Assembly (NCBI GenBank): GCA_024233305.1
Contig: JACKPV010000031.1
Location: 1 to 64,000, forward strand
Source: Verrucomicrobiales bacterium
GTDB lineage: Bacteria; Verrucomicrobiota; Verrucomicrobiia; Limisphaerales; J093
DNA: 64,000 bases
Reading direction: 5' to 3'
Part shown: in pieces, positions 35,136 through 43,984 of the stretch
How positions within the stretch are numbered: the stretch's first letter is position 1
How the letters are laid out: every line of letters begins with the position of its first letter
Translations under genes and position numbers: made by a program
Notes under the pieces: generated by a model
What the model was told of the DNA's origin: nothing
The model's database searches: none
What the model saw: the letters and a program-made list of their open reading frames with translations, nothing else

Positions 35136-36065
35136 ATGCTCAACCGGCCAGACGCTTCCACCATTCGCGACGACCGGCTTGCCGGGCGCGTTCGCGAAAC
35201 TTGGCGCCGGCCGGGCTTCACGTTGATCGAGTTGCTGGTCGTGATCGCGATCATCGCCATCCTGGCCTCCCTGGTCCTTTCCGCGCTGGCCAGGGCCCGG
35301 GCGAGAGCGCAGAGCGTGGCCTGTCTCGGCAATCTCCGTCAGATGGGGATCGCTTGGAAGTCGTACGTGGACGACAACCGGGGCTACCTGCCTCCGAATG
35401 ACGGTCATCCGCCGGACCAAGCGACGCGGGATGTGACCGAGACGTGGGTGGTGGGGTTCCTCCTGCACAGCGAACGCCGGGGCCGGAAGTCGGACGCCGG
35501 CACGGAGGACAACACCAACACCTTCTTGCTCGCCAACAGCCTCCTCGGGCCCCATCTCGACCGGAACACCCGCGTCTGGCGCTGTCCGGCGGACAAATCG
35601 ACGTCGAAACATGGTGGCCAGACTTTTCGGCGCGTCCGCAGCATCGCCATGAATCAGTTCCTAGGTCCCGATTCATCCCGACGCGAAACGCCCTCAACCT
35701 CGGAGGGCTTCCGGAACATGACGCGCGAAGCGGACGTGCTTCGGCCGGGCCACACGTTCGTGCTCATCGAGGAGCATGAAAGGACCATCAACAACGGCTG
35801 CTTCACGGTCGTGATGGACGGCTTCGATGCGGTCGCTCCTGGCCTGGAGAAGTGGCACAATTTCCCCGCCGCAAACCACGGTCGGACCAGCAACCTCTCC
35901 TTTGCCGACGGTCATGCGGAGGGCAGGACCTGGCGGGATCGGCGAACGCTGGCAGCGCCGGACCGGATCGGGGATCTCGACGGTGGCCAACCGGTGGTCC
36001 ACAGCCCGAACAACCCGGACGTCCGCTGGCTGCAGGAACGCACGACCTACCGCTGGCCACCGTGA
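35136..36065 (+). CDS. Prepilin-like protein with N-terminal methylation motif and H-X9-DG domain
   Basis: 309 residues. The N-terminus carries a type IV pilin/type II secretion cleavage motif 'RRPGFTLIELLVVIAIIAIL' (cut after the Gly, new N-terminal Phe), followed by 'LARARARAQSVACLGNLRQM'. The C-terminal part has 'NHGRTSNLSFADGHAEG', that is His-x9-Asp-Gly, the hallmark of the pseudopilin-like families expanded in Verrucomicrobia and Planctomycetes. A strong ribosome-binding site (ggaaggaa) supports the ATG at 35136 rather than upstream codons. Such proteins are thought to be surface displayed through a type II-like pathway; no pilus assembly genes are nearby. Confidence 0.92.
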   Translation: MLNRPDASTIRDDRLAGRVRETWRRPGFTLIELLVVIAIIAILASLVLSALARARARAQSVACLGNLRQMGIAWKSYVDDNRGYLPPNDGHPPDQATRDVTETWVVGFLLHSERRGRKSDAGTEDNTNTFLLANSLLGPHLDRNTRVWRCPADKSTSKHGGQTFRRVRSIAMNQFLGPDSSRRETPSTSEGFRNMTREADVLRPGHTFVLIEEHERTINNGCFTVVMDGFDAVAPGLEKWHNFPAANHGRTSNLSFADGHAEGRTWRDRRTLAAPDRIGDLDGGQPVVHSPNNPDVRWLQERTTYRWPP

Positions 36066-36105
36066 GGCGCAGGCGCGTCCATTCAGCGAGTCGAGAACGA
36101 ACCTG

Positions 36106-36729
36106 TCACTTTCTGGCGCGGGGTGGAGTGCAGTCCGCAGGCGGCTGATGCGGCGCCAACTTCTGTACTAGCCGATAGACCTGCGTGCCGTCCGCGCGCG
36201 GCCAGGGTTCTTGCGCCGGGGTGTCGATTCGTCGCGCACGGGTGATGGCATCCTCGATTCCCGGCTTCAGCTTCTCGGCGTCGTAGCCGTTCTTCCGGTA
36301 GGCGCCCAACTCATCCTCAAGGATGGCTTGGAGCTGGGCGCACGACTTGCCGGAGCTGTCGCGCCGATGCAATACCAGCCAAAGCTCGAAACAAGGGTTG
36401 CTCAATGCGAGGTGGTACCTCGGCATCCCGTTCAAAGCCCGAGCCACATCGTCCAAATCGATTTCGGTCCAGGCATCCTTATCGACCACCAACCACAGTT
36501 CGTCTTGTGCACTGGAGCCGGCGTCACGGTCGTAGTTCTTCAGGCGCTCCAGCACCTGCCTGGGATGCGACCTCCCTTTCCTGGTCGGCAGCACCTTCAA
36601 CTGGATGGCTGCATCCCGAGGCGGCTTCAGCGCAGTGAAGTAAATGTCCTCCGTGCATTCTCCTTCCGTGGCGATGATGAAGAACTTCTTCGGGTCTCGG
36701 AACCTGTGACGGCGCTGGAATCGGTTCAC
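36106..36729 (-). CDS. RloB-family TOPRIM-like defence protein
   Basis: 207 residues with a GTG start. The N-terminus (FFIIATEGECTEDIYFTAL) supplies the catalytic Glu of a TOPRIM-type nuclease fold, and 'DELWLVVDKDAW' supplies the Asp-x-Asp. 'HLALSNPCFELWLVLH' is the RloB family's best known signature. It follows the RloA-like ATPase by 12 bases, the same two-gene order as AbiL (AbiLi/AbiLii) and related to the PARIS ATPase-TOPRIM systems. The expected role is an effector that is released or activated by the ATPase after phage sensing. All motifs look intact. Confidence 0.88.
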   Translation of the reverse strand: MNRFQRRHRFRDPKKFFIIATEGECTEDIYFTALKPPRDAAIQLKVLPTRKGRSHPRQVLERLKNYDRDAGSSAQDELWLVVDKDAWTEIDLDDVARALNGMPRYHLALSNPCFELWLVLHRRDSSGKSCAQLQAILEDELGAYRKNGYDAEKLKPGIEDAITRARRIDTPAQEPWPRADGTQVYRLVQKLAPHQPPADCTPPRARK

Positions 36730-36741
36730 TGGTCGTTCCCC

Positions 36742-38100
36742 TTATGAACTCAGTCCGGTCGCTGCTGGTCTCAAAGGCAGCCGCTGAACCCGAGGCACCC
36801 CCCCGAAGCGGCCCATCAGGTAGTCCTTCATCAGCCGTTTGTCGCCGCGAAGCCTGAAATCGCCCAGACTGGTCAGTTCGGATTCGCCCCGGTCGTTCTT
36901 GTCGAGCATCCAGACTTCATCGCGCCGGAACAACTCCTGGTCGAGCAGCGTGGCATCATGGGTGGTGAACAGAAGCTGGCTGCGAGCGTTGGCTGGGCGA
37001 CAGCCCAAGTAGCCCTCGATCAGTCCCCGGGTCAACTTGCTGTGAAGGCTGCGGTCAATCTCGTCCACAAAAACAACGACATCCCTGTCTGCATTGGCCA
37101 GATCATGGAACGTCGGCAGAAGGTCCACCACCCGCTGGGTCCCGTCGGACTCTTCCCCAATGTCGAACGCCATTTCCTCACCCACACCTTCGGCGCGATG
37201 GTAACTGACCAACTTCGCGACCTTCAGTTCTCCATCCTCGCGGCGCAAATTCAACCGGTGCCCGTCACGGCTGCGCAGCAGAACTCCCTGGCCTTCCTTG
37301 CAGTCGCTTTCCAACCGCTGCCGCAGCTCCTCCGGTAAATCCAACGAATCCAGGGAGCCCAACTCCGTGCCAAGGCGCTCGATCCCCACGTCAGCACCAC
37401 GCAGGACCTGCGTGGAGAACTCCTTCAATCCGTCTTCCTGCAGTTGGAACTCCAACCCGGATGCCGTGGACTGCGGATCGACTAACAGCAGGGAGTGCCT
37501 GAACCACTTCCAGAGCGGCTCGAAATACTTCAGGTTTCGCCCATGCGCCTCCCGCAGGAACAGCTGGTTCTTCGGCGTGCCCTTGGCTACGAACTGGATG
37601 AACCGGAGGTCCTCACCCGTCAGACCGAGACCGTTGAAGTAGCGCAAATCCCACTCCGCCTCGGAGCCGCCCGACGCGTCGCGAGCAAACAGGAGGCGTT
37701 CACTACCAGGCCGGAACTCGGTTAGGGATTCCGTCACGACCCTTTCCCGGTCCACGGCAAACCGGTAACCCAGTACCCGGTTCTGAACCAGCACCTCGAA
37801 GTAAAAACACGACGGTGCCGACCGGCGGGCAGGATCCAGCCGGAACGGTTGGACGGCGATCGGCGCCTCCAGCTTGACGCCAGAAACCACCAGCTTGCGG
37901 GCAAGCTCGACCGCCCGATACAGGTTGGACTTGCCGGAGGCGTTCGCGCCGTAGATCGCGGCCACCGGCAGGAGTCGCAATCCCGGTTGTGGCCCGTTCA
38001 GAACCCGCTGACGATGGCTTCGTTCCAGGGTCGCCAGACACGAGAACTCCACCTCCTTCCCGAAGGAACGGTAGTTCTCGACTTTGAATCGTATGAGCAT
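36742..38100 (-). CDS. RloA-like AAA (SMC/OLD-type) ATPase of a defence pair
   Basis: 452 residues. Opening strand 'MLIRFKVENYRSFGKEVEFS' and Walker A 'IYGANASGKSNLYRAVELA' are those of AAA_15/AAA_21 ATPases; Walker B is 'DVVVFVDEIDRSLHS' and the switch region 'SQLLFTTHDATLLDQ'. The middle has a helical insert that would act as sensor or dimer arm. It is co-transcribed with the RloB-like gene. In AbiL and PARIS systems the ATPase senses infection and controls the TOPRIM partner. GC content is similar to the surroundings, but the pair is bordered by repeats, which suggests an acquired cassette. Confidence 0.88.
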   Translation of the reverse strand: MLIRFKVENYRSFGKEVEFSCLATLERSHRQRVLNGPQPGLRLLPVAAIYGANASGKSNLYRAVELARKLVVSGVKLEAPIAVQPFRLDPARRSAPSCFYFEVLVQNRVLGYRFAVDRERVVTESLTEFRPGSERLLFARDASGGSEAEWDLRYFNGLGLTGEDLRFIQFVAKGTPKNQLFLREAHGRNLKYFEPLWKWFRHSLLLVDPQSTASGLEFQLQEDGLKEFSTQVLRGADVGIERLGTELGSLDSLDLPEELRQRLESDCKEGQGVLLRSRDGHRLNLRREDGELKVAKLVSYHRAEGVGEEMAFDIGEESDGTQRVVDLLPTFHDLANADRDVVVFVDEIDRSLHSKLTRGLIEGYLGCRPANARSQLLFTTHDATLLDQELFRRDEVWMLDKNDRGESELTSLGDFRLRGDKRLMKDYLMGRFGGVPRVQRLPLRPAATGLSS

Positions 38101-38600
38101 AAAGCCGTCTTTATCGTCAAAAACATCGGCAAATTAGGCATCAGAATCAGAATTGCAATGTTGAACGACGCTGTTTACGTCGTTCGCCTGCAGGCGCGGA
38201 GTCAACACCAATCGAGGACTCGGCTCAGTGCTCTACGTCCTCGTCGCGCTGGCAGCCGGCAGCCGGACCTCTTCCCAGCCTCTCCCCGGTCCTCACGTCC
38301 CTTCAGCATTCCTGATCCAGCAACGAACCTCTCACTTTGCCTCTATCTGACCCCGTGGGGCGCCGCACGATTGGGCTGGTAGCGCACGTGTCCGTTCGTT
38401 CCACGGATCCGCGCATGGGCCTGCTTTCGCAAGAAAGTCAGCTGCCCGATCCGCGCGTGAATCCACTTCGATCATGGATTTCAGCGCGGGCTCGGCGCCG
38501 GCCACCGGTTGCTGAATCGTCACCGCCAGGCAACCGGCGGGCCGGCGGTTCCTCGGGTGGCCGGAGGCCGGCGTCTGCGCCACGTTCACCGCAAACGAAA
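38101..38600. other. Intergenic region upstream of the defence pair, with repeat
   Basis: No supported gene in 500 bases. The right part (38473-38519, catggatttcagcgcgggct and onward) matches 21209-21258 in a dapF-upstream repeat cluster. The part next to the RloA start (38101-38160, tcaaaaacatcggcaaattagg) is more AT-rich than the rest of the window and is probably the promoter of the defence operon. Confidence 0.5.
38473..38519. repeat. Dispersed repeat, second copy of the CATGGATTTC element
   Basis: Aligns over about 47 bases with 21209-21258: shared 'catggatttc', 'gcgcgg', 'gccgg', and 'ttg(c)tgaatcg' in the same order, with a few changes and a 3-base length difference. Only two copies were noticed. 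Confidence 0.6.
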
Positions 38601-38626
38601 GGCCGCCTTCTCGCAAGAAGGCGGCC
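38601..38626 (-). terminator. Rho-independent terminator of the Gfo/Idh/MocA gene
   Basis: Perfect 11-bp stem (ggccgccttct / agaaggcggcc) with a 4-base loop, flanked by aaa on the plus strand so that the minus-strand transcript ends in a short U run. It lies 25 bases after the stop of the oxidoreductase gene that begins at 40031. Confidence 0.85.
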
Positions 38627-38651
38627 CTTGTCGGTCGGTCGCCAGCGGCGA

Positions 38652-40031
38652 TCAGAGTTCCCAGCCGGCGCGGTTGTTGCGCTTCACGAACTGGGCGGCC
38701 TGCGGGAGGTTGGTGGACCGCATGTTCGGTCCGTCCCAATCCATGCGATACCCTTCGCCCACGCGCAGCGCGATGCAGCCGAGCAGGATGATCTCGGTCA
38801 GGTACGCCGCGATGTCGAAGTTCGAGAAGGCGGGGGTGCCTTCCTTCATCATCCGGAACCACTCGTCCATGTGGCCGGGCGAACGCGGGATCGACTGCGG
38901 CACGGCCGTGCAAGCGTCATGCTTGTTGCCGTCCACGTAGTCGTCATCGCCGTTCATCACGACGTAGAACCGGGCGCCGTAATCATCGGGCGAGAAGATC
39001 TTGCCTTTTTCACCCACGACGAGGGCGCCGCTGCCGGGCAGCTTGCCCATCATGGTGACGATCTCGCGGGTCGCTTCGGCGGGCGGTCGCAGCGGGCTGA
39101 GTTCGCGGCCCGGGTTGCCGTCGTACCACCAGAACTTCAGGGGCGGGAGCCCTTCGCGCTCGGGGAACTCGAAGCGGATGCGCGAGGTCTGCGGGAAGGT
39201 CTCGGGGTAGATGCGCGAGGCGACCTCGAGTTCGACCACGTCCGGATAGCCGAGCTTGAGGGCGCGGAAGGGCATGTTGACCGTGTGACAGGCCATGTCG
39301 CCCAGGGCGCCGGTGCCGAAGTCGTACCAACCGCGCCAGTTGAAAGTGTGGTAAACGCCCTTCTTGAACGGACGCCAGGCGGCCGGCCCGAGCCAGGCAT
39401 CCCAGTTCAACGTATCCGGCACGGGATCTTCGCCCGGCGGACGGTCGAGGCCCTGCGGCCAGACGGGGCGGTTGGACCAGACATGCAGTTCCTTCGGCTT
39501 GCCGATGACGCCCGCCTGGATGACCTCGACGGCGCGACGCAGACCCGGCTCGGCGCTGCCCTGGTTGCCCATCTGGGTGGCCAGTTTGTTCTCCTTCGCG
39601 AGCTGCCGCATCATGCGGGCCTCACTCACGTTCTGGGTGAGCGGCTTCTGGCAGAAGCAGTGCTTGCCCATCCGCATGGCGCGGATCGCGGCGCCGCCGT
39701 GGTTGTGGTCCGGCGTCGACACCGTGACCGCGTCGATCTCGCGGCCCATCTGGTCGAGCAGCTTGCGGTAGTCCTGGAACTTCTTCGCGTTCGGGAACTG
39801 CTGCCCCTTCTTGTTCAGGGTGTTCATGTCCACGTCGCAGAGCGCGACGATGTTGCCCCCGAGACGCCCGGCATCGCTGCTGTCGCTGTCGCCTTTGCCG
39901 CCCGCGCCGATGCAGGCAATGTTGATCCGTTCGTTCGCGCCGAGCACCCGGCCCACGTAGGGGAACGCCACGGAGGCGCCCACCGCGAGTGACGTGCGGC
40001 TCAGGAAACTGCGTCGAGTCAGTGAGTTCAT
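38652..40031 (-). CDS. Tat-exported Gfo/Idh/MocA family oxidoreductase
   Basis: 459 residues. The N-terminus 'MNSLTRRSFLSRTSLAVGAS' is a twin-arginine signal, so the enzyme folds with its cofactor and is exported. The Rossmann motif is 'NIACIGAGGKGDSDSSDAG'. The catalytic Lys-Pro is in 'HCFCQKPLTQNVSEARMM', where Gln replaces the common Glu of EKP, as is usual in this secreted planctomycete/verrucomicrobial subgroup. The family acts on sugars and inositols with NAD(P). The frame is open to 40076, but the Tat start at 40031 is clear. It stands alone with its own terminator. Confidence 0.93.
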   Translation of the reverse strand: MNSLTRRSFLSRTSLAVGASVAFPYVGRVLGANERINIACIGAGGKGDSDSSDAGRLGGNIVALCDVDMNTLNKKGQQFPNAKKFQDYRKLLDQMGREIDAVTVSTPDHNHGGAAIRAMRMGKHCFCQKPLTQNVSEARMMRQLAKENKLATQMGNQGSAEPGLRRAVEVIQAGVIGKPKELHVWSNRPVWPQGLDRPPGEDPVPDTLNWDAWLGPAAWRPFKKGVYHTFNWRGWYDFGTGALGDMACHTVNMPFRALKLGYPDVVELEVASRIYPETFPQTSRIRFEFPEREGLPPLKFWWYDGNPGRELSPLRPPAEATREIVTMMGKLPGSGALVVGEKGKIFSPDDYGARFYVVMNGDDDYVDGNKHDACTAVPQSIPRSPGHMDEWFRMMKEGTPAFSNFDIAAYLTEIILLGCIALRVGEGYRMDWDGPNMRSTNLPQAAQFVKRNNRAGWEL

Positions 40032-40204
40032 TCTGTTGCTGCCTTTCGTTGTTCTATGTTGCTGCTGTGCGCTCAAGAAACCTGGGCGCCCCGACCGGTT
40101 GGCCGGCAGGGATTTCCAGGCAGAGTGACGGAATCATCCGACGAAATAAAGCAAACTTCTCTTCAAGCCGGGCCGCTCCGTCCAGGTTTCGGAGTCCCCT
40201 CCGC

Positions 40205-41341
40205 TCACGCGCCGACAGCGGCCCGGGCCCACGCGTCCGCGGCGAGGATTTGTTCCAAGGTCGGATGCGCCACGACCCGGTGGGCGTCCATGGCGCGTTG
40301 GACGGACTGCGTGATGCCGGGAAAATCGAGCCGACCGGCGCAGAAGGCCTCGACGGCCACCTCGTTGGCGGCATTGAACACGGCGGGGAGCGTGCCCCCG
40401 ATGTCTCCGGCGCGGCGGGCCAGTTCGATGGCTGGGAAGCGTTCGCCGTCCGGTTCCTCGAAGGTCAGGTTGCCGATCTGCGCCAGGCTCGTCTGCACCC
40501 GCGCGCTCGGCGCCCGGTCCGGATAGGTGAGGGCGTACTGGATCGGCAGGCACATGTCGGGTGTCGAGAGCTGGGCCAGCATCGAACCATCCACAAACTC
40601 GACCATCGAATGAATCACACTCTGCGGATGCACCACCACCCGCACGCGATCCATCCCCACGTCGAACAGCCACCGCGCCTCGATCATCTCGAGGCCCTTG
40701 TTGAACAACGTGGCCGAATCAATGGTGATCTTCCGGCCCATCACCCACGACGGATGCTGGAGCGCGCGTTCGACCGTGATCCGCGGGAATTCCTCCTTCG
40801 GGGTCTGTCGGAAGGGGCCGCCGGAAGCCGTCAGCCAGAGGTTCCGCACCGTCCCCGGATCGCGGCCCTCCAGGCACTGGAAGATCGCCGAATGTTCGCT
40901 GTCCACGGCGAGCACCCGCACCCCGTGGCGACGCGCCTCTTCCATCACGATTTCGCCCGCCATGACCAGGATTTCCTTCGACGCCACGGCGATGTCCTTG
41001 CCCGCGCGGATGGCAGCCAGGGCGGGAGCGAGCCCCGCCGTGCCGACGATGGCGATGAGCACGATGTCCGCGGAGGGCAGGGTCGCCAGTTCGAGCAGGC
41101 CTTCGGCGCCCGAGTGGACCCGGACCCGGGTTCCGAGCAAGTCCCGCAGTTCGGCGGCGCGGGCGGGATCGGTCAGCGAGATGGCGTCGGGTTCGAAGCG
41201 CCGGGCCTGTTCGAGCAGCAGGTCGGCGTTCCCGCCCGCCGCCAACCCGACCAACCGGATGCGGTCGGGCAGATCGCCAGCCACCTTGACGGTGCTGGTG
41301 CCGATCGAGCCGGTGCTGCCCAACAGGACGACGTTCTTCAT
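40205..41341 (-). CDS. dxr: 1-deoxy-D-xylulose 5-phosphate reductoisomerase
   Basis: Makes 2-C-methylerythritol 4-phosphate, the committed step of the non-mevalonate isoprenoid pathway. 378 residues. The NADPH motif is 'VVLLGSTGSIGTSTVKV'. Active-site segments 'ASKEILVMAGEIV', 'VDSEHSAIFQCLEG', 'TASGGPFRQTP' and 'TIDSATLFNKGLEMIEA' are intact, with metal ligands Asp and Glu in the second of these. Downstream in the same direction nothing follows until the oxidoreductase. It lies 20 bases after the small membrane-peptide gene and could be in the same transcript as the sodium symporter, although the functions are unrelated. Confidence 0.97.
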   Translation of the reverse strand: MKNVVLLGSTGSIGTSTVKVAGDLPDRIRLVGLAAGGNADLLLEQARRFEPDAISLTDPARAAELRDLLGTRVRVHSGAEGLLELATLPSADIVLIAIVGTAGLAPALAAIRAGKDIAVASKEILVMAGEIVMEEARRHGVRVLAVDSEHSAIFQCLEGRDPGTVRNLWLTASGGPFRQTPKEEFPRITVERALQHPSWVMGRKITIDSATLFNKGLEMIEARWLFDVGMDRVRVVVHPQSVIHSMVEFVDGSMLAQLSTPDMCLPIQYALTYPDRAPSARVQTSLAQIGNLTFEEPDGERFPAIELARRAGDIGGTLPAVFNAANEVAVEAFCAGRLDFPGITQSVQRAMDAHRVVAHPTLEQILAADAWARAAVGA

Positions 41342-41361
41342 GCGGCGGGCGGCGGCGCGGT

Positions 41362-41514
41362 TCAGGGCTCGCGATCGCGGGTGTCGATGTCGTCGAGGCC
41401 GTGCAGGCCATCCACGGGCTTGTGGCCGAGGAGGACCCTGAGAATGCAGGTGAGGAAGAGCCCCACCACGAAGCCCACCGAAAGGATCATTGTCAGCCAG
41501 CCACCTTTTGTCAT
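41362..41514 (-). CDS. 50-residue membrane peptide, probable small subunit of the NSS symporter
   Basis: A short frame too small for most gene callers. It begins MTKGGWLTMILSVGFVVGLF, has one hydrophobic helix (about residues 7-29) and an acidic/His C-terminus (GLDDIDTRDREP). Its ATG overlaps the symporter stop in an ATGA, and a GGAGG lies six bases upstream, inside the symporter's last codons, so translation is coupled. In Corynebacterium glutamicum the NSS methionine/alanine importer MetP needs the small membrane protein MetS encoded right beside it; this peptide has the same place, size and topology. Sequence similarity to MetS is not obvious by eye, so the link rests on context. Confidence 0.7.
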   Translation of the reverse strand: MTKGGWLTMILSVGFVVGLFLTCILRVLLGHKPVDGLHGLDDIDTRDREP

Positions 41515-43154
41515 CGCGGTTCCTCCGGCAGGGGATTGGCGGGAGTCGGGACGGTTCTCTTTCCCGCTTGGTTATCCCAACGCCGGCCCGCCGTGGCGCT
41601 GAGGATCATGAAGAAGACGATCACGACGGCCACCCAGCAGAGGCTCAGTCGCGCGACCGTGTTGGGCTCGGGCCCGACCAGATCCAGCACGTACGCCGCC
41701 GGGGTGAATTTCCCCGTCGTGTAATCCCAGCCAAGCACGTTGAACAGGACCCAGAACACGAAAATGGTCAGCAGATAGAGCGGCGAAAGGTACTTGATGA
41801 TGAGCTTGAAGAAGCCCGGAATGCGGAGTTCGGCGCCCTTGTGCGCCTCGACCCAGCCCTTCTTCAGGCCGAGAATCCAGCCGAAGCTCACGATGATGAC
41901 CGAGGCCATCACGAAGATCAGGAACGTGCCCACCCAGAAGTCAATCGTGTCGAGCGCCTTCAGGTCCTTGCTGTGATACACCACGAACAGGCAGCCGGTG
42001 CCGGTGAGCAGACCGAGCAGGGCCACCGATTGCTTGCGCCCCAGCCCGAGACCTTCCTCGAGAAACGCGATGCCGGGCTGGAGCATCGACAGCGAACTCG
42101 TGACCGCGGCCAGGAAGAGCAGGAAGAAGAACACGCTGCCGAACAGCCACGGCGACGGCATCTTCGAGAAGACCAGCGGCAGCACCTTGAAGCCCAGCGC
42201 AAAAGTCCCCTGCCCGGCCACCCCGGCCGCACCGAGGAACACGAAGGCCGCCGGCACGGTGATCATGCCGCCCAGCGCCACCTCGCAAAACTCGTTCGCA
42301 CTCGAGGCGGTGAGCCCGCTCAGCACGATGTCATCCTTCTCGGACAGGTAGCTGGCGTAAGTGACAATGACGCCGAACCCGACGGATAACGAGAAGAAGA
42401 TCTGCCCCGCCGCCGCCAGCCAGAGCTGCGGATTGCGCAATTGCGTGCCGACGTCGCCTGGATTCCACATGTACCCGAGCCCGTTGAGCAGGCTCTGCTC
42501 CGGTTTGCCCGGATCCGGGGTGCCGAGGGTCAGGACCCGGACGAGGGTGACCAAGGCCAGCACGATCAGGGCCGGCATGGCGAATTTGCAGAAGAACTCG
42601 ATCCCCTTCACCAACCCGCGGTAGATGATGATGAAGTTGAGCGTGAAAACGATCAGCAGGAACAACACCACCTGGTTCTGGTCGCGGGCGAAGGTCAGCC
42701 CGTTCTCGGTCGCCCCGACGTAGCTGGACCAGAAGTTCCCGTACGCCTCGACCTCGCCGCCGAGGTTCATCTGCCCGTTGACGTAATACCACGCGTAACC
42801 GAGGCACCAGGCCTCGATGTAGACGTAATACATGTAGATCACCACCGGGATGACCACCCCGAGCACGCCGATGTATTTGCCCAGCGGGCGGCCGAGCAGG
42901 GCGTGGAAGATGCCCGGACTCGAATTGTAGCCCCGCTGCCCCGCGTAACGTCCCAGCGTCCACTCCGCCCAGCAGATCGGGATGCCGATCAGGATCAGTG
43001 AGATGAAGTAGGCGATCATGAAGGCGCCGCTCCCGTATTGCGCCGCCAGTCCGGGAAACCGGAGGAAATTGCCCAACCCCACCGCGCTGCCCGAGACCGC
43101 GAAGATCACCCCCAGTCGGGAGCTCCAGTTTTCGGTTTTGCCGCGCCGGTCCAT
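41511..43154 (-). CDS. Sodium:neurotransmitter symporter (NSS/SNF) family transporter
   Basis: 547 residues with about twelve membrane segments. Family hallmark in helix 1: 'SAVGLGNFLRFPGLAAQYGS', the unwound sodium/substrate site; the second signature region 'ISLILIGIPICWAEWTLGRY' follows. Bacterial NSS proteins import amino acids such as tryptophan, methionine, leucine or alanine with sodium. The large membrane protein lacks long extracellular loop glycosylation-type inserts, as expected for bacteria. ATG at 43154 (MDRRGKTENWSSRLG) precedes the conserved start; the frame runs on to 43418 without likeness. A 50-residue membrane peptide gene overlaps its stop. Confidence 0.93.
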   Translation of the reverse strand: MDRRGKTENWSSRLGVIFAVSGSAVGLGNFLRFPGLAAQYGSGAFMIAYFISLILIGIPICWAEWTLGRYAGQRGYNSSPGIFHALLGRPLGKYIGVLGVVIPVVIYMYYVYIEAWCLGYAWYYVNGQMNLGGEVEAYGNFWSSYVGATENGLTFARDQNQVVLFLLIVFTLNFIIIYRGLVKGIEFFCKFAMPALIVLALVTLVRVLTLGTPDPGKPEQSLLNGLGYMWNPGDVGTQLRNPQLWLAAAGQIFFSLSVGFGVIVTYASYLSEKDDIVLSGLTASSANEFCEVALGGMITVPAAFVFLGAAGVAGQGTFALGFKVLPLVFSKMPSPWLFGSVFFFLLFLAAVTSSLSMLQPGIAFLEEGLGLGRKQSVALLGLLTGTGCLFVVYHSKDLKALDTIDFWVGTFLIFVMASVIIVSFGWILGLKKGWVEAHKGAELRIPGFFKLIIKYLSPLYLLTIFVFWVLFNVLGWDYTTGKFTPAAYVLDLVGPEPNTVARLSLCWVAVVIVFFMILSATAGRRWDNQAGKRTVPTPANPLPEEPR

Positions 43155-43674
43155 CGCGCGATTAGTAACGGACCCCCGTCCGCGGCGCCAGCACGAAAAC
43201 GCCACACCAACCGGCCCGAAACCCCGCCCTCCCCATCGCGCCTCCTCCCGAGCCTCAGCCGTGACCATTCGGCAACTCGCCGCCGCCACCGGATGGCCGG
43301 CGCAGGATTCAGCAGGGATGCGGTCGGCTACCGCCGGGCGCGACGATTCAGCCAAACGGGACGACCGGACGGAATCGGCGAGAGCGCCCAAGCCCTCGAA
43401 GTCCAGCGCCGACTGCACGTCGGCGGCTACTGCGGGTTGAGCCGCTATGGGTCAGGGGGCGCGCCAGCAACCCGGTCTTCCGCCGGCATCCGCGCCGGCC
43501 GGGCAGAGCACCCGATCTCGGCGGAAATCAGGAAGATGCGGTTCGGTGAGTCAGGCGCAGGTGGGTGCCGGAATAGGCGCCAGGTTCTCTGCCGCCCCGG
43601 AGGACGCTCGGTCACGTTCTTCCTAAAGCGGCGCGCACGGAGTGACACGCCCTACCACCCGGCCCGGGACAGAG
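43155..43674. other. Repeat-bearing intergenic region on the 3' side of the intron
   Basis: About 520 bases without a supported gene. 43406-43430 (gcgccgactgcacgtcgg, then cggctac) is the inverted copy of 21125-21149. 43617-43664 (aaagcggcgcgcacggagtg, then acacgccctacca) matches 24491-24540. The promoter of the symporter gene should lie close to 43160-43230. Frames in this stretch are not protein-like. Confidence 0.55.
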
Positions 43675-43709
43675 GTAGGGATGGCGGGATTAGCGCCACC
43701 CCTCCCTCC

Positions 43710-43742
43710 GAACCGTACGGGCGGATTTCCCGCATACGGCTC
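43710..43742 (-). ncRNA. Group II intron domain V
   Basis: On the minus strand this reads GAGCCGTATGCGGGAAATCC followed by GCCCGTACGGTTC: the catalytic AGC triad, a GAAA-type loop on a GCGG/CCGC stem, and the distal CGTACGGTTC strand with its two-base bulge. It is 33 bases, one shorter than the common 34-nt form, and the bulge reads CC rather than AC, so catalysis may be weakened or lost. Confidence 0.85.
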
Positions 43743-43747
43743 TCCGG

Positions 43748-43984
43748 TCAGTGGGATCTCGGTGAGACTGACTGTAAGCACGCGAGCCGTGTTCCAGACT
43801 CAACAGGCCCTGCGCCGCAAACCAGCGTTGTCGGCCCGCCTTGGGCGAGCCGCGTTAGCATCCGGTCCGTCCATACCGAACGTTCGATCCACCACCCCCC
43901 TGGGGCGCGGACCTTTCCGGCTTGTTTAGCCTGGGTTGCCCCAGACCCCATCCCCGGTCGTTCTTCCCGTTCGTCGTTCCTCAT
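43748..43984 (-). pseudogene. Truncated intron-encoded reverse transcriptase/maturase (N-terminal fragment)
   Basis: A 78-codon frame in the place of the intron ORF. Residues about 25-52 (KVRAPGGWWIERSVWTDRML, then TRLAQGG) match the start of group II intron reverse transcriptases, where the text usually runs 'W.W.E.SVWT.RML.AL..GVKGG.W'. After that the sequence leaves the family and stops just before domain V. The polymerase motifs (such as YADD), the maturase and any endonuclease domain are gone. It cannot support splicing or mobility by itself; a maturase from another copy would be needed. Confidence 0.72.
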
